The notes under the pieces are model-generated. The model was not told where the DNA came from and ran no database searches. It worked only from the letters and a program-made list of their open reading frames with translations. Of a stretch of 64,000 nt of DNA, positions 23,501-32,099 are shown one piece after another. Position 1 is the first letter of the stretch; each line of letters begins with the position of its first letter. The stretch comes from Tolypothrix sp. NIES-4075 (GTDB lineage: Bacteria; Cyanobacteriota; Cyanobacteriia; Cyanobacteriales; Nostocaceae), in NCBI RefSeq assembly GCF_002218085.1, contig NZ_BDUC01000004.1, positions 62,001 through 126,000 of the forward strand, read 5' to 3'. A program made the translations under genes and the position numbers.

Positions 23501-26184
23501 GCTACTAAAGAACTTTCTGTGGTGTCAATTTTTGGTGTATCTTCTATATTTAGCGTATCGTTGTTATTTTCATCAAAAGTAGTATCTAATAAATTAGTTT
23601 CCTCTTCAAATGATTTAGTAGAAGCATTAGATGTAGTAAATTCGGGAACGATATCCACAGCTTCGGGAAGCATCGCATCTGATAAATTTTCTGGCTGCGA
23701 TTGGGTGGTATGCTGTTGGGGGAGGTTGTGAATATCTTGGGGAGATTCGCGATCGCTAAATAGATCCGCTGACTCGGTTGATGTAAATTGAGCAAATAAA
23801 TCATCATCCACATCCGATGCAAATATCAAATCACCTTGTAAGAAAGTGATATCTATATCTTCGATATCAAAATTTTCTTCTGACGCTTGCTCACTGTTAC
23901 CAAAAATGTCACCGGAAGCAGCAGCAGCAAACAAACTTGCTTCTAACGCTCTGACTGCATCCAGATCAGCTTCCGGATTAAATCTGTCATGAAGTTCTTC
24001 TTCGGGTTCCTGACTCCAAAAGTCGTTGAAATCCTCTTCTGATTGATAAATTTCTGCGGTTGTTGGGAAGTTTAACAAATCAAATAAATCACCTGATTCT
24101 GATTTGGTCGTAGATGGTATTGTCTCTTCTTCCGCAGCAAATAGACTATCTAAAGAAAAGCTTTCTTTCTGGCTTTGAGGAATTTTTTGTACATGATTAG
24201 TTAAAGGAATTTCCTCTACCGAATTTGCATTCGCTGTTTCTGTAAAAACCCGATCAAAATTATTATCTTGTTCAGGAGATAGTTCTTCTATGCTATCAAT
24301 GTCATTCAAAGAAGAAGTTTTCGCTGAGGTAAAAGTTGCATTGATATTCTCAGCTTCTGGTTGAGTTACTTCTCCTAGAGAAAATAATTCATTTTCATTG
24401 AGTGTTAATGCCAATAAATCGTCTACCACATCTGATGGTGGTTCATTATTCAAGGCAATCTCATCAGAACTAGATGCAACTTCTGGCATTTCCTCACAAT
24501 TAGAATTATCACTCAATTCCAGGTTTGTAATAGCTGTTTCTGGAAATAGCGATGCTTGTTCTAGTAAGTTATCGTCAAATAACTGCAAAAGAGTTAAATC
24601 TTCGGTTGCAGTAGTATTGGTTTGGTAATTATTACTGCTAGGTTCTTTTTCTAAAGAAAGTAAATCTGCAAAATCGTTATCAGCATCCTCAGTGTAGTTG
24701 CTGATGTCAATTAACAATTCACCATCTGAAGTATCTTCTAAAATTTCTACTTTTTGCCAAGTTTCATCCAAGTCAGGAGTTTCACCTTCAAAAAAGTCCG
24801 CAAGAGCATTTAACTCAGCTATTCCTACCTCTGGTCCATTCAAATCAATGCTTCTATTATTCAGCAATTTGTGGTCTTGACTATTGTTGCGATCGCTTGA
24901 AAATATATCCGCAAAATTATCCTGGTCTTGGTTCGCAGATGCGGATAACTCAGTTAAGCTAGTTATGCTGTCTTCACTGTCAAGATTTAATGGTGTTGAT
25001 AACTCAGTTAAACTAGTTATAGTGTCTTCACTGTCAAGATTTAATGGTGTTGATAACTCAGTTAAACTAGTTATAGTGTCTTCACTGTCAAGATTTAATG
25101 GTGTTGATAACTCAGTTAAACTAGTTATAGTGTCTTCACTGTCAAGATTTAATGGTGTTGATAACTCAGTTAAACTGCTGATACTGTCTTGTGGCTCCAA
25201 CTCGAAATCAGCAAAATTATTTTCTGTCGGTGCGGCTATATCAAGATTATTAGTGCTGAGAGTGCTAGCTGTTATTAAATTTTTATCTATCGATGGTTCG
25301 GCAATCAAATTATCACTTATTTCTAATAAGTCAATTTCTAAGACACTCAAGAGTGTTTTTAGTTGTGGACTGATGGCAATTTCTGAGTCTCTGTTTTGTG
25401 TAGCTAATTCCAGAGCTTGTTTTATTTCGGTAATAACAGTTTTTGCTAAACTTAGAAAGCTGTTTTCCGGTAGCGCGATCGCACTTCCAGCGTCACGACA
25501 CAAACCACACCAATTTGAAAAATTCAACGACTCACCGAATCTCGCTAACTCATAACAGCAATCTTGCAGTTCTTGTCGAGTTTCTTGTGTTGGCGATCGC
25601 TTAAATAATTGCAACATCTCGCGTAGTTTTTGCAGCACCTGAGTTTGAAACTCACCCACAGTTTTAATTTCCGGTGCTACATGTAATGTCGAGATTTCCT
25701 GCGGTTTAAATTTGTTATTTGATGCAGTTATTTGTCTACTACTTGTTGCTTGATTACTACTTTGTTGGACAAGCAATTCCAAATGCTCGTGCAACCATTC
25801 AAAGACCGGCTCGGTTTCTGACATCAAAGTGTTAGCAGCATCTTCTGTTAAACCAAAAGGTCCAGTCAAATGCTCTAACAGCGCTTTCAAAGTATCAGAA
25901 ACACCGAGAAACAAAGATTCTAATTTTTGGTCAATTTGAACCGGATGCTCTTTGAGAATTTTGAAACAGTCTTCCAGACGGTGAGACGTATGCTGAATGC
26001 TACTCAGACCAAGCATTGCTGCTCCTCCTTTTATAGAGTGAGCTGCCCGAAAAACTTCGTTAATCATTTCCGGGTCGTTCAGGGTACTCTGGAGATTTAA
26101 CAACCCCTGCTCAATCGTATTCAGGTGGTCTCTTGCTTCTTCAATAAAGTAACCTAAAATGCGCTGTTGTTGTTCCGGCAGCAT
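20563..26184 (-). CDS. hmpE: HmpE: hybrid CheA-like histidine kinase
   Basis: 1,873 residues. The order is an N-terminal Hpt domain (about 1-110, phospho-acceptor His49 in FRAAHSIKGGAAMLG); a very long acidic low-complexity linker (about 130-1200); CheA dimerisation helices; an HATPase domain with MLNNAIAHGIE, DDGAGI and GRGVGMDVV; a CheW-like domain; and a C-terminal receiver (VLIVDDSITVREL with phospho-Asp in CDIEMPRCDG). It is the kinase of the Hmp system that controls hormogonium motility and polysaccharide in Nostoc punctiforme. The linker has two sets of internal repeats. It is the last gene of hmpA-E, starting about 175 bp after hmpD, with a repeat-containing gap. Confidence 0.88.
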   Translation of the reverse strand: MLPEQQQRILGYFIEEARDHLNTIEQGLLNLQSTLNDPEMINEVFRAAHSIKGGAAMLGLSSIQHTSHRLEDCFKILKEHPVQIDQKLESLFLGVSDTLKALLEHLTGPFGLTEDAANTLMSETEPVFEWLHEHLELLVQQSSNQATSSRQITASNNKFKPQEISTLHVAPEIKTVGEFQTQVLQKLREMLQLFKRSPTQETRQELQDCCYELARFGESLNFSNWCGLCRDAGSAIALPENSFLSLAKTVITEIKQALELATQNRDSEIAISPQLKTLLSVLEIDLLEISDNLIAEPSIDKNLITASTLSTNNLDIAAPTENNFADFELEPQDSISSLTELSTPLNLDSEDTITSLTELSTPLNLDSEDTITSLTELSTPLNLDSEDTITSLTELSTPLNLDSEDSITSLTELSASANQDQDNFADIFSSDRNNSQDHKLLNNRSIDLNGPEVGIAELNALADFFEGETPDLDETWQKVEILEDTSDGELLIDISNYTEDADNDFADLLSLEKEPSSNNYQTNTTATEDLTLLQLFDDNLLEQASLFPETAITNLELSDNSNCEEMPEVASSSDEIALNNEPPSDVVDDLLALTLNENELFSLGEVTQPEAENINATFTSAKTSSLNDIDSIEELSPEQDNNFDRVFTETANANSVEEIPLTNHVQKIPQSQKESFSLDSLFAAEEETIPSTTKSESGDLFDLLNFPTTAEIYQSEEDFNDFWSQEPEEELHDRFNPEADLDAVRALEASLFAAAASGDIFGNSEQASEENFDIEDIDITFLQGDLIFASDVDDDLFAQFTSTESADLFSDRESPQDIHNLPQQHTTQSQPENLSDAMLPEAVDIVPEFTTSNASTKSFEEETNLLDTTFDENNNDTLNIEDTPKIDTTESSLVAQDFFAREIAIDINAETYEPQLETQEVAPKVNNSLQAAFNFTETDFYQDENLAESELNLINDLFSGENFLLEPNQEIIPETIIEENTPKVESDNNDLFATENLLVEENQEFLPETVVESDNNDLFATENLLVEENQEFLTETVVETDNNNVLATENLLVEENQEFLPETTIEESTSEAVLEIADDEDLLEIPESENAFNEAISEVEIIENESATLEYIRAETKALEDVDTANSASVLDEFADLEALLKEEVTSTPDMEISDIDFADLEALLGEEKASTVTPIAVNNVTSKAVSSELPDEFGDLEKLLKEADQTISHSPTVTSSTGKNQRQPRRGARFEETMRVPVKHLDDMSNLVGELVVNRNTLEEDQGRQRQSLDNLLHQIQQLSDVGARMQELYERSLLEASLLASRKYKESLPLVSDSNTDRGFSELEMDRFTPFHTLSQEMIELIVRVRESASDIDFVTEETERVARQFRQVTTQLQEGLTKARMEPFSQATDGLQRGVRDTAIKHGRQVELVIEGGDTFIDKMIVEHLKTPLNHMLNNAIAHGIETPEVRQQQGKPPVGTISVRAFHQGNQTIISVKDDGAGINTDQVKAKAIAKNLISAEKAKSLSPIEIYDLLFEPNFSTKDEADELSGRGVGMDVVRTSISEIRGTITTDSTIGKGTTFTIRLPLTLSICKALCCVSDKARIAFPMDGVEDTLDIPAKNIHTNAEGQSFISWRDTMLPFRPLKELLTFNRLLSRGNVYGGNRDDDMISVIVVRSANTLVALQIDQVLSEQEIVIKQFERPAPKPIGVAGATVLGDGRIMPIADVLEIIDIFQGRTVKQSGLWEQKNTSATAETPATKIDPTVLIVDDSITVRELLSLTFNKAGYRVEQARDGQEAWDKLRSGLPCDIVFCDIEMPRCDGLELLSRIQKDSTLNHLPIAMLTSRGADKHRQMAVQLGASGYFTKPYLEEALLEAASRMLKGEKLVNSANNA
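22990..23260 (-). repeat. 81-bp internal repeats in hmpE (27-residue units)
   Basis: About three units of ATENLLVEENQEFLPET are preceded by VESDNNDLF or a variant. The units are nearly identical at DNA level, indicating recent tandem duplication inside the acidic linker. Confidence 0.8.
24955..25195 (-). repeat. 54-bp internal repeats in hmpE (18-residue units)
   Basis: TCTTCACTGTCAAG recurs at 24971, 25025, 25079 and 25133, exactly 54 bp apart. The coded unit is DTITSLTELSTPLNLDSE, five units in all counting the diverged ends, at about residues 330-415. Confidence 0.88.
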
Positions 26185-26358
26185 AGTAACAAGTTAAAAG
26201 GTAAAAGGTAAAAGAAAAGGCAAAGGGCAAACGATCAAGGTATAAAGACAAAGTATAAAAGTAGGCATTTCTTTTTACTTTTGCCCTTCGGGTTTGCCAC
26301 TTGCTTACTGCTGTGAAAACCCGTCCACCGCAGTGGCTCACCTTTTTACTTTTGCCTT

Positions 26359-29199
26359 TTACCTTGTTTCCAGGGTTTCCACTTTGAAACGTTCAACGGA
26401 GGAGATTAAGTCGCGGGATACACCTACCAAGTGTTGTAAAGCACCAGAAACTCTCTGTGCTTCTTGGGAGGTTTCTTGCGCTGTGAGTTCCACAGACTGC
26501 ATTACCTGAGCCACAGCGCGAGAGGTTTCCGTTTGTTCTACAGTGTCAGTGGTGATAGAACGTACAAGAATATCAATACGATTTGCGACTTGAATGATAT
26601 TTTCAAGCGATCGCTTGGCTTCTTCGGCTAATTTTGTACCTTGAATAACCTGTTGTGTGCCTTCTTCCATTGCCGTCATTACAGAACTAGTTTCGCTCTG
26701 AATTTGCCGGACAATTTCTTCAATTTCTTTCAAAGATTTAGCCGATCTATCTGCAAGCTGACGCACTTCATCAGCAACGATCGCAAATCCTCTTCCAGCT
26801 TCTCCGGCTCGCGCTGCTTCAATACTAGCATTCAGCGCTAACAGATTCGTTCTAGAAGCAATTTGCGAAATCAACGCCACAATTTTAGAAATTTCTTGGG
26901 AAGATTCCGCTAATCGCTTGACTTTTCGGGTAGTTTCTGCTACGGTCTCGCGAATTTCCAAAATCCCCGCCACGGTGTTTTCTACCGCTTCCCCACCTTT
27001 AAGCGCAAAAGCGCTAGCTTCACGGGTGACAGTTTCGGCTTCTCGCGCTGCTTCCGCTACCCGCTGAATCGAATCTGTCATCACCTGCACGGAATTGAGC
27101 GTGACTGCCAACTCCTCAGCTTGTCGCAAAGCATCACTAGATAATGCTCTAGCAAAAGTTTCTGAATTGGTGGCTCCTTTTGTCACTTCCCGCGCTGCCA
27201 CTTTCACTTGTTGGACGATATCCCGCAAATTTTGAATTGTTAAGTTAAAAGCGTCCGCAACTGCTCCCAAGACATCAGCTGTCACCTCAGCTTGCACCGT
27301 CAAATCTCCCCTGGCAGCTCCTTCCACATCGTCCAATAGCCGAATCACTTGGCGTTGGAGATTTTCTTTTGCCTCTTCTTGTTCATCAGCTTTGCGTTGA
27401 GCTTCATTTGTCGTCGTGAAAATTACCTTAGCCATTTCGTTGAAGCCAGCGGCTAATTGTCCTAATTGGTCTTCTGAGTATACCGTGGCTTGAGCATTGA
27501 GATTTCCTTGACGCACCGCATCAAACTGAGTTTGCAGATCGTTAGTTGTGCGGCGAATTTGCTTGAGTGTGAGATTTCCCATAAAGCTAGCTGTACCAAA
27601 ACTAGCAAGTCCGGCAGCTAGAGCCATTGCCCAGCCTGTATTTCGCACTCCTTCGCGTTGTTGCGGGGCAGACAAATTAGCCGCACTGAAACTAACTACA
27701 GCGACAACTACCGCCGAAACAATACCGACAGTCCCAGCGATAATCCATTGTTTTTGTTCCAGGGGAGCATTTTCTAATGGTGCTAATAAGCCTTGCTCGA
27801 CATTAACAACAGGTTCTACTTTTGAGACATCTGTTTGCGTAAAGACGGGGACTGCTTCTTGCGAACCAGTCATACTGAAGAGTTCCGAATCGCGTTCGCG
27901 TAGCGTCTCCGACAGGAGATCGCTATTTTCGACAGTTGGCGGAACTTGGGAAACTTTTTTGCCTATTTTACTACTGGTATCCAATGAACCAGAAGGTATT
28001 GACACATCGCTGAAACTAGAATTTCCTCCTGTAATATCAAAACCAGGAATGTTTCCTAAATCGTCAAAGGCATCAAAATCGTCTAAAAACTCAATGTTAT
28101 TGCTTTTGGAAGTATTTCCACTAATTATACTGTTTGTATCTTCGTCATCTGTTAACGCATCTGAGCCAAAGGCAGACTCAAAAGCCTCAAAGTCAAAACT
28201 ATCATCATCATCTAATCCGTTTTGCTTTTTGTCAGTTGAATCTAAATTTTCAGACTTTTCCTCAAAAGTAAAATTACCATTTAATGATGAACTTTTACAA
28301 TTATTTTCTGGACTGCTGTATCCCGAATTATTTGTTGGTTTTGAACCATTTTTGCTGGATACTTCGCTCAGAAATAAAGTTTCATCTTCAACATTATTTA
28401 GTTGAGACTTAAACTCTTCACTGATTAATCCTTGGGAATTTTCAACTTCAATCAAAAAATCAGGAGGTTTTTCTAAGCTATTGCCTGTTGATGGTACAAA
28501 CTCTTCAAAAGGCGAACCACTACTGTTATTGCTGTTAATTGGGTAATTTATATCAGTATAATTTGCGCCACCTCCTAGCTCTTTACTACCTTGTGAGACA
28601 TCTTCTTCCCAGAAAGCTGGCAAATCTAACTTTGATTGTTCCTCACTATTACTTGAATCTAATTGTGATTCTGCATTCAAAACAAAAGGATTACTGTCAG
28701 CGCTATCATTTGATTCTAGTGACGTACCAAATACAGTACTATCTGTGGGCATTTCAAATGGACTGCTGAAAGATAGTTCTTCGATTACGTCCACAGCTTG
28801 TGGATGCTCACTATAATAGCTTAAATCAAAGTTATCTTCTTCATTGTCTGCGCCCATCATAGCCTCAGGCTCGCTAGAATTGGGAGGCTCATTATCTACC
28901 TCGGCGATTTGTTCTTCTTGCTGTTGGTATTGATTGACATTTTCAAGACCATTACGAGCAAAACTAATAATTTCTTCATCCTTCGTCAACTGCAAAACTT
29001 TTTGGTATTCTGATGATGCCACATCGTATTGTTGCAAAACATAGTAAACGTGACCCCGCAACAAATGGCAGTTAGCGTCATCGGGTAAATTTTCTACCAC
29101 AGAGTCAACTAAAGTCGCGGCAACTTCATAGTTTTGTTGCGCGTATGCCGTACAAGCTTGTTTATAAATTTCTAAGTATTCGTCTATATTTGCTTCCAT
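26359..29199 (-). CDS. hmpD: HmpD: methyl-accepting chemoreceptor-like protein
   Basis: About 946 residues from the ATG at 29197-29199, chosen because GTGAGG lies just upstream; a GTG at 29235 would overlap hmpC. The N-terminus is a TPR-like region (about 5-95), followed by an acidic Ser/Asn-rich stretch. Two membrane helices (about 484-505 and 520-540) are joined by a loop of only about 15 residues, so there is no periplasmic sensor domain. Two HAMP-like segments and the conserved MCP hairpin ([20 protein letters not shown]) complete it. It would signal to HmpE through HmpC. In the Hmp system it is the receptor tied to type IV pilus motility. Confidence 0.87.
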   Translation of the reverse strand: MEANIDEYLEIYKQACTAYAQQNYEVAATLVDSVVENLPDDANCHLLRGHVYYVLQQYDVASSEYQKVLQLTKDEEIISFARNGLENVNQYQQQEEQIAEVDNEPPNSSEPEAMMGADNEEDNFDLSYYSEHPQAVDVIEELSFSSPFEMPTDSTVFGTSLESNDSADSNPFVLNAESQLDSSNSEEQSKLDLPAFWEEDVSQGSKELGGGANYTDINYPINSNNSSGSPFEEFVPSTGNSLEKPPDFLIEVENSQGLISEEFKSQLNNVEDETLFLSEVSSKNGSKPTNNSGYSSPENNCKSSSLNGNFTFEEKSENLDSTDKKQNGLDDDDSFDFEAFESAFGSDALTDDEDTNSIISGNTSKSNNIEFLDDFDAFDDLGNIPGFDITGGNSSFSDVSIPSGSLDTSSKIGKKVSQVPPTVENSDLLSETLRERDSELFSMTGSQEAVPVFTQTDVSKVEPVVNVEQGLLAPLENAPLEQKQWIIAGTVGIVSAVVVAVVSFSAANLSAPQQREGVRNTGWAMALAAGLASFGTASFMGNLTLKQIRRTTNDLQTQFDAVRQGNLNAQATVYSEDQLGQLAAGFNEMAKVIFTTTNEAQRKADEQEEAKENLQRQVIRLLDDVEGAARGDLTVQAEVTADVLGAVADAFNLTIQNLRDIVQQVKVAAREVTKGATNSETFARALSSDALRQAEELAVTLNSVQVMTDSIQRVAEAAREAETVTREASAFALKGGEAVENTVAGILEIRETVAETTRKVKRLAESSQEISKIVALISQIASRTNLLALNASIEAARAGEAGRGFAIVADEVRQLADRSAKSLKEIEEIVRQIQSETSSVMTAMEEGTQQVIQGTKLAEEAKRSLENIIQVANRIDILVRSITTDTVEQTETSRAVAQVMQSVELTAQETSQEAQRVSGALQHLVGVSRDLISSVERFKVETLETR

Positions 29200-29215
29200 T
29201 TCCTGCCTCACAATT

Positions 29216-29746
29216 TCATCCTGCCCACCGCGCACTCCGCAAAATAGCCATTTGATCTAGCAGTCGCAGACACTGATTTTTTTGAGCATCTAATAACCAC
29301 TCTCCCCGCAAAAAGGGAGCCATAGCATCTGGCACGTTATTTGGTGCGATTAGATGCTGCACGTCAAGCCAGTCCATGCCACCAATTTGTTCTACTGCTA
29401 AACCGACTATTGTGTCTTGCTCTTCTATAGCAATCACCGGAATTTCTGCTTTGTCGGTATTTAACGCAGTTACTTCTCCTAAAAATTGACCCAAATCAGC
29501 CACCCAAATTACTCGACCTCGTAGATTTAGAGTACCCAAAAGTAAAGGAGAAGCATTAGGAATTGGAGTAATTCTATCAGGACTTAGTTCAATTACCTCG
29601 CGGATGCCTGTGGCTGGTAGTGCAAACTCCTGATGCGAGGGAATGTAAAACCGTAAATGTAATTCACCTTCAGGACTTTCTACTTGAAATTCAGGACGGA
29701 AGTGGTCTTGACCGCTGCCTCCTAAAAAGTCCGGTAACTTAACCAT
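29216..29746 (-). CDS. hmpC: HmpC: CheW-like coupling protein
   Basis: 176 residues, a single CheW domain with typical strands [44 protein letters not shown] and [11 protein letters not shown]. It links receptor HmpD to kinase HmpE. It starts 13 bp after hmpB and ends 16 bp before hmpD, so the genes are tightly cotranscribed. The extra N-terminal 25 residues ([17 protein letters not shown]) are usual for PilI-type CheW proteins of type IV pilus systems. Confidence 0.88.
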   Translation of the reverse strand: MVKLPDFLGGSGQDHFRPEFQVESPEGELHLRFYIPSHQEFALPATGIREVIELSPDRITPIPNASPLLLGTLNLRGRVIWVADLGQFLGEVTALNTDKAEIPVIAIEEQDTIVGLAVEQIGGMDWLDVQHLIAPNNVPDAMAPFLRGEWLLDAQKNQCLRLLDQMAILRSARWAG

Positions 29747-29759
29747 GTTTTTTCCATCC

Positions 29760-30125
29760 TTATCCTCGCAGCAGTTGTTTGACTGTTCCTACCAACTCGG
29801 TTGGCTGAAACGGTTTAGCTATGTAGGCATCGGCGCCTTGTTTCATACCCCAGTAGCGATCGAATTCTTCGCCTTTGGAAGAACACATGACTACAGGGAC
29901 ATTTTGGGTTTTTGGATCTGACTTTAGCCGACGGCAAACTTCGTAGCCATTCATCCTGGGCATGACAATATCTAATACCACTAGATCGGGAGCTGTGGTT
30001 TGAATTGCTTCTAACGCTTCTAATCCGTCACTGGCGTGGGTGACTGTTAAGCCACTCGCTTTTAGGAGGTCTGTAATCATCTCCCTTTGTGCCACACTGT
30101 CTTCCACAATCAGAACTGTACTCAT
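29760..30125 (-). CDS. hmpB: HmpB: CheY-like single-domain response regulator
   Basis: 121 residues, only a receiver domain. The acidic pair is E8-D9, the phospho-acceptor D52 (VVLDIVMPRMNG), the conserved Ser pair sits in CSSKG, and the Lys in AKPF (about 103). It resembles the PilH/PilG type with MKQGADAYIAKPF. It would be phosphorylated by HmpE. It begins the compact part of the operon (hmpB-C-D). Confidence 0.9.
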   Translation of the reverse strand: MSTVLIVEDSVAQREMITDLLKASGLTVTHASDGLEALEAIQTTAPDLVVLDIVMPRMNGYEVCRRLKSDPKTQNVPVVMCSSKGEEFDRYWGMKQGADAYIAKPFQPTELVGTVKQLLRG

Positions 30126-30244
30126 AAATGCCTAATTTACCTCCTGATGTAGACGTTTCCCTATCTGGAGCATTCCCTGGCTTCCCCGCAAGCATTTAGT
30201 GTATAAATTTATTCTATTTTTCACTAATTTACTAGATAATATCG

Positions 30245-30375
30245 TTTTAATGGGGCATTGGGCATTGGTAATTGGTAATTGGTAATTGGTAATTGGTAAT
30301 TGGTAATTGGTAATTGGTAATAATTTTTTCCTATTCCCCATTCCCCATTCCCCATTCCCCATTCCCCATTCCACA
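30245..30375. repeat. Heptanucleotide tandem repeats between hmpA and hmpB
   Basis: TAATTGG is repeated about eight times at 30266-30320, then CCCCATT about six times to 30370. These are classic short tandemly repeated repetitive sequences of heterocystous cyanobacteria. A minus-strand frame across them (30132-30374) is an artefact. Confidence 0.9.
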
Positions 30376-30383
30376 TTCCCCAG

Positions 30384-31649
30384 TCAAGCTGATTCTGTGA
30401 TACTATCTTTTACTCGATCTGGGATGGGATCAACAAGTCTTAGGTTTTGGTTGTGTCGCCAAACAACACTATAGTTGAGATATTTTTCTACAAGCATCAG
30501 CAATTCTGTGTCTGTAAATGGTTTTGTTAAATAATCACATGCCCCGACCATCCTTGCTCTAACGCGATCGATAAATGCATTTTTACTACTTAGCATGATA
30601 ATCGGCACGAGCCGAAATGCTGTTGAATGTCGCAGCATTCCACAAATTTCGTAACCATCCAACTCTGGCATGGTTATATCGCATAAAATGAGATTTGGCT
30701 TGATTTGAAAAACACGGGCGATCGCTTCTAAGGGATTGGTGAAGGCGATCGCTTCATAACCAAGTGGTTTCAAAATAGACTCTACAGTTTCACAAATCGT
30801 AGCCGTATCGTCAATACAGACTATGCGTGCCTTTTGTAATAACTCTTGTTGACTCTTTTGTATTTGTGCAACCGTAGATGTACTTGAATATACTAAATGT
30901 ACGCAACCTTGTTGCACGTATGGATATATTGCTTTAGCAACTGTCAAAACGTCTCGATTCAGATATCGAGCCAATTGACGCAAAGATGTTTTACCATCGA
31001 CCCACTGCTGTAACTTATTCACCGTTGCTGCTGGCAGTGAAGAGCGTAGTTCAGTTATATCAGCAAGCACCGGAAATTGATCGGGAGATTGAATATGTGG
31101 ATAAAGCAATTTCCACTCTTGCACCTGCTTCATAATTTTGGTGACAAGCGGAGCAATCTCTAAAGTAGTTAATTGCGGGGCAAATGCCGAACCCAAATCG
31201 AAAATGAAGTTACCTTGATGTAAACTCAGCAAATCAAACAAAGTCTCATGCACCAAGCGGTGGATAATAGTTTGCGCCACTTTTGGTTGAATAATATTCC
31301 GCTCTAAAAGCGTCCAAAGATAGCCGTACTCTGGAGCATTTAGTGTTTCTAGGTAAGCAAGTTGTACTTTGTCAAGTCGTGTCTGAACTCGGTAATGACG
31401 CAAGTAATCGGCAATTCTTGTCCAACTGCTGTCGCTATCTTGGCAATAAATAATTTGACCGTTGAGAAAAAATACGTACCAAGACTGTTGTTTAAACTCA
31501 GACCAAGAACCCTGTCTAATTACTTCATCTACACTAAGTTTGTTGCTATTGTGACTACGGGCTTCTACAAATAATTGCCCTGTTCGCTGCCCCAACTCAA
31601 TCAATTGGAGAATACTACGAATATCAATTTCATTTAAATTTCCGTACAT
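30384..31649 (-). CDS. hmpA: HmpA: PatA-like response regulator (DUF4388, PATAN, receiver)
   Basis: 421 residues. The N-terminal DUF4388 part (MYGNLNEIDIRSILQLIELG, TGQLFVEA) leads into a PATAN-type alpha-helical region. The C-terminal receiver (about 277-395) has the acidic pair IDD, phospho-Asp in LCDITMPELDG and Lys in TKPF. PatA of Anabaena affects heterocyst pattern; relatives PixG, TaxP1 and HmpA act in phototaxis or motility. First gene of the hmp locus, about 260 bp upstream of hmpB with short tandem repeats between. Confidence 0.86.
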   Translation of the reverse strand: MYGNLNEIDIRSILQLIELGQRTGQLFVEARSHNSNKLSVDEVIRQGSWSEFKQQSWYVFFLNGQIIYCQDSDSSWTRIADYLRHYRVQTRLDKVQLAYLETLNAPEYGYLWTLLERNIIQPKVAQTIIHRLVHETLFDLLSLHQGNFIFDLGSAFAPQLTTLEIAPLVTKIMKQVQEWKLLYPHIQSPDQFPVLADITELRSSLPAATVNKLQQWVDGKTSLRQLARYLNRDVLTVAKAIYPYVQQGCVHLVYSSTSTVAQIQKSQQELLQKARIVCIDDTATICETVESILKPLGYEAIAFTNPLEAIARVFQIKPNLILCDITMPELDGYEICGMLRHSTAFRLVPIIMLSSKNAFIDRVRARMVGACDYLTKPFTDTELLMLVEKYLNYSVVWRHNQNLRLVDPIPDRVKDSITESA

Positions 31650-32099
31650 TTAGCTAAAAGGCGCTCCAAGTCATTTTATTTACATTCAATGTTAATTTTG
31701 CCCTTTTTTTCAATGTTTCAAACAGACTGGAAAAAGAAGCGCCAGCCGTTGCTGATACAGCATCTAGACGGGCATTATATTAATCTGGGTAGAAAAATTT
31801 TCATTCTTTTTTTTGGGCGTAGACGCAAAGCGGAAGGACTCGCCCTAACTTCAAACCTTAACTTTGTTTAATATACTTTTACAATGCTAGTGATAACACG
31901 GTAGTCATCACAACTGCCATCAGTACAAAATGTAAAGGCGCGATAAGTTGGTTTTATAAATATCAAGACGAAATCTCGCTTCTATAAATAGTTTTGTTTG
32001 TCTTATTTTCCTATGTATAGGTGAACTAAGATAAATTTACGCAATTATTTAAGGTATAGCCCAATACAGGGCGTTAAGTGCATCAAAAGGAATAGCGGT
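31650..32099. promoter_or_regulatory. Divergent promoter region of hmpA and hmpF
   Basis: 450 bp without a gene. It must hold both promoters. I see no certain operator. A dispersed-repeat piece (GGGCGTAGACGCAAAGCGGAAGG) lies near 31816. The GTG start of hmpF is preceded by AAAAGGA. Confidence 0.5.

Noticed and set aside
24884..25555. 223-codon plus-strand frame opposite hmpE
   Set aside because: It is the antisense shadow of the Ser/Asp/Leu-rich linker and its 54-bp repeats, which stay open because of the repeat period.
20563..26184. Assignment of the cluster to a light-sensing pix/tax locus
   Set aside because: The receptor has no GAF or bilin-binding domains, and the gene order with divergent coiled-coil hmpF fits the hmp locus.
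30132..30374. 80-codon frame between hmpA and hmpB
   Set aside because: It consists of translated heptanucleotide repeats (NYQLPITNYQLPITN).
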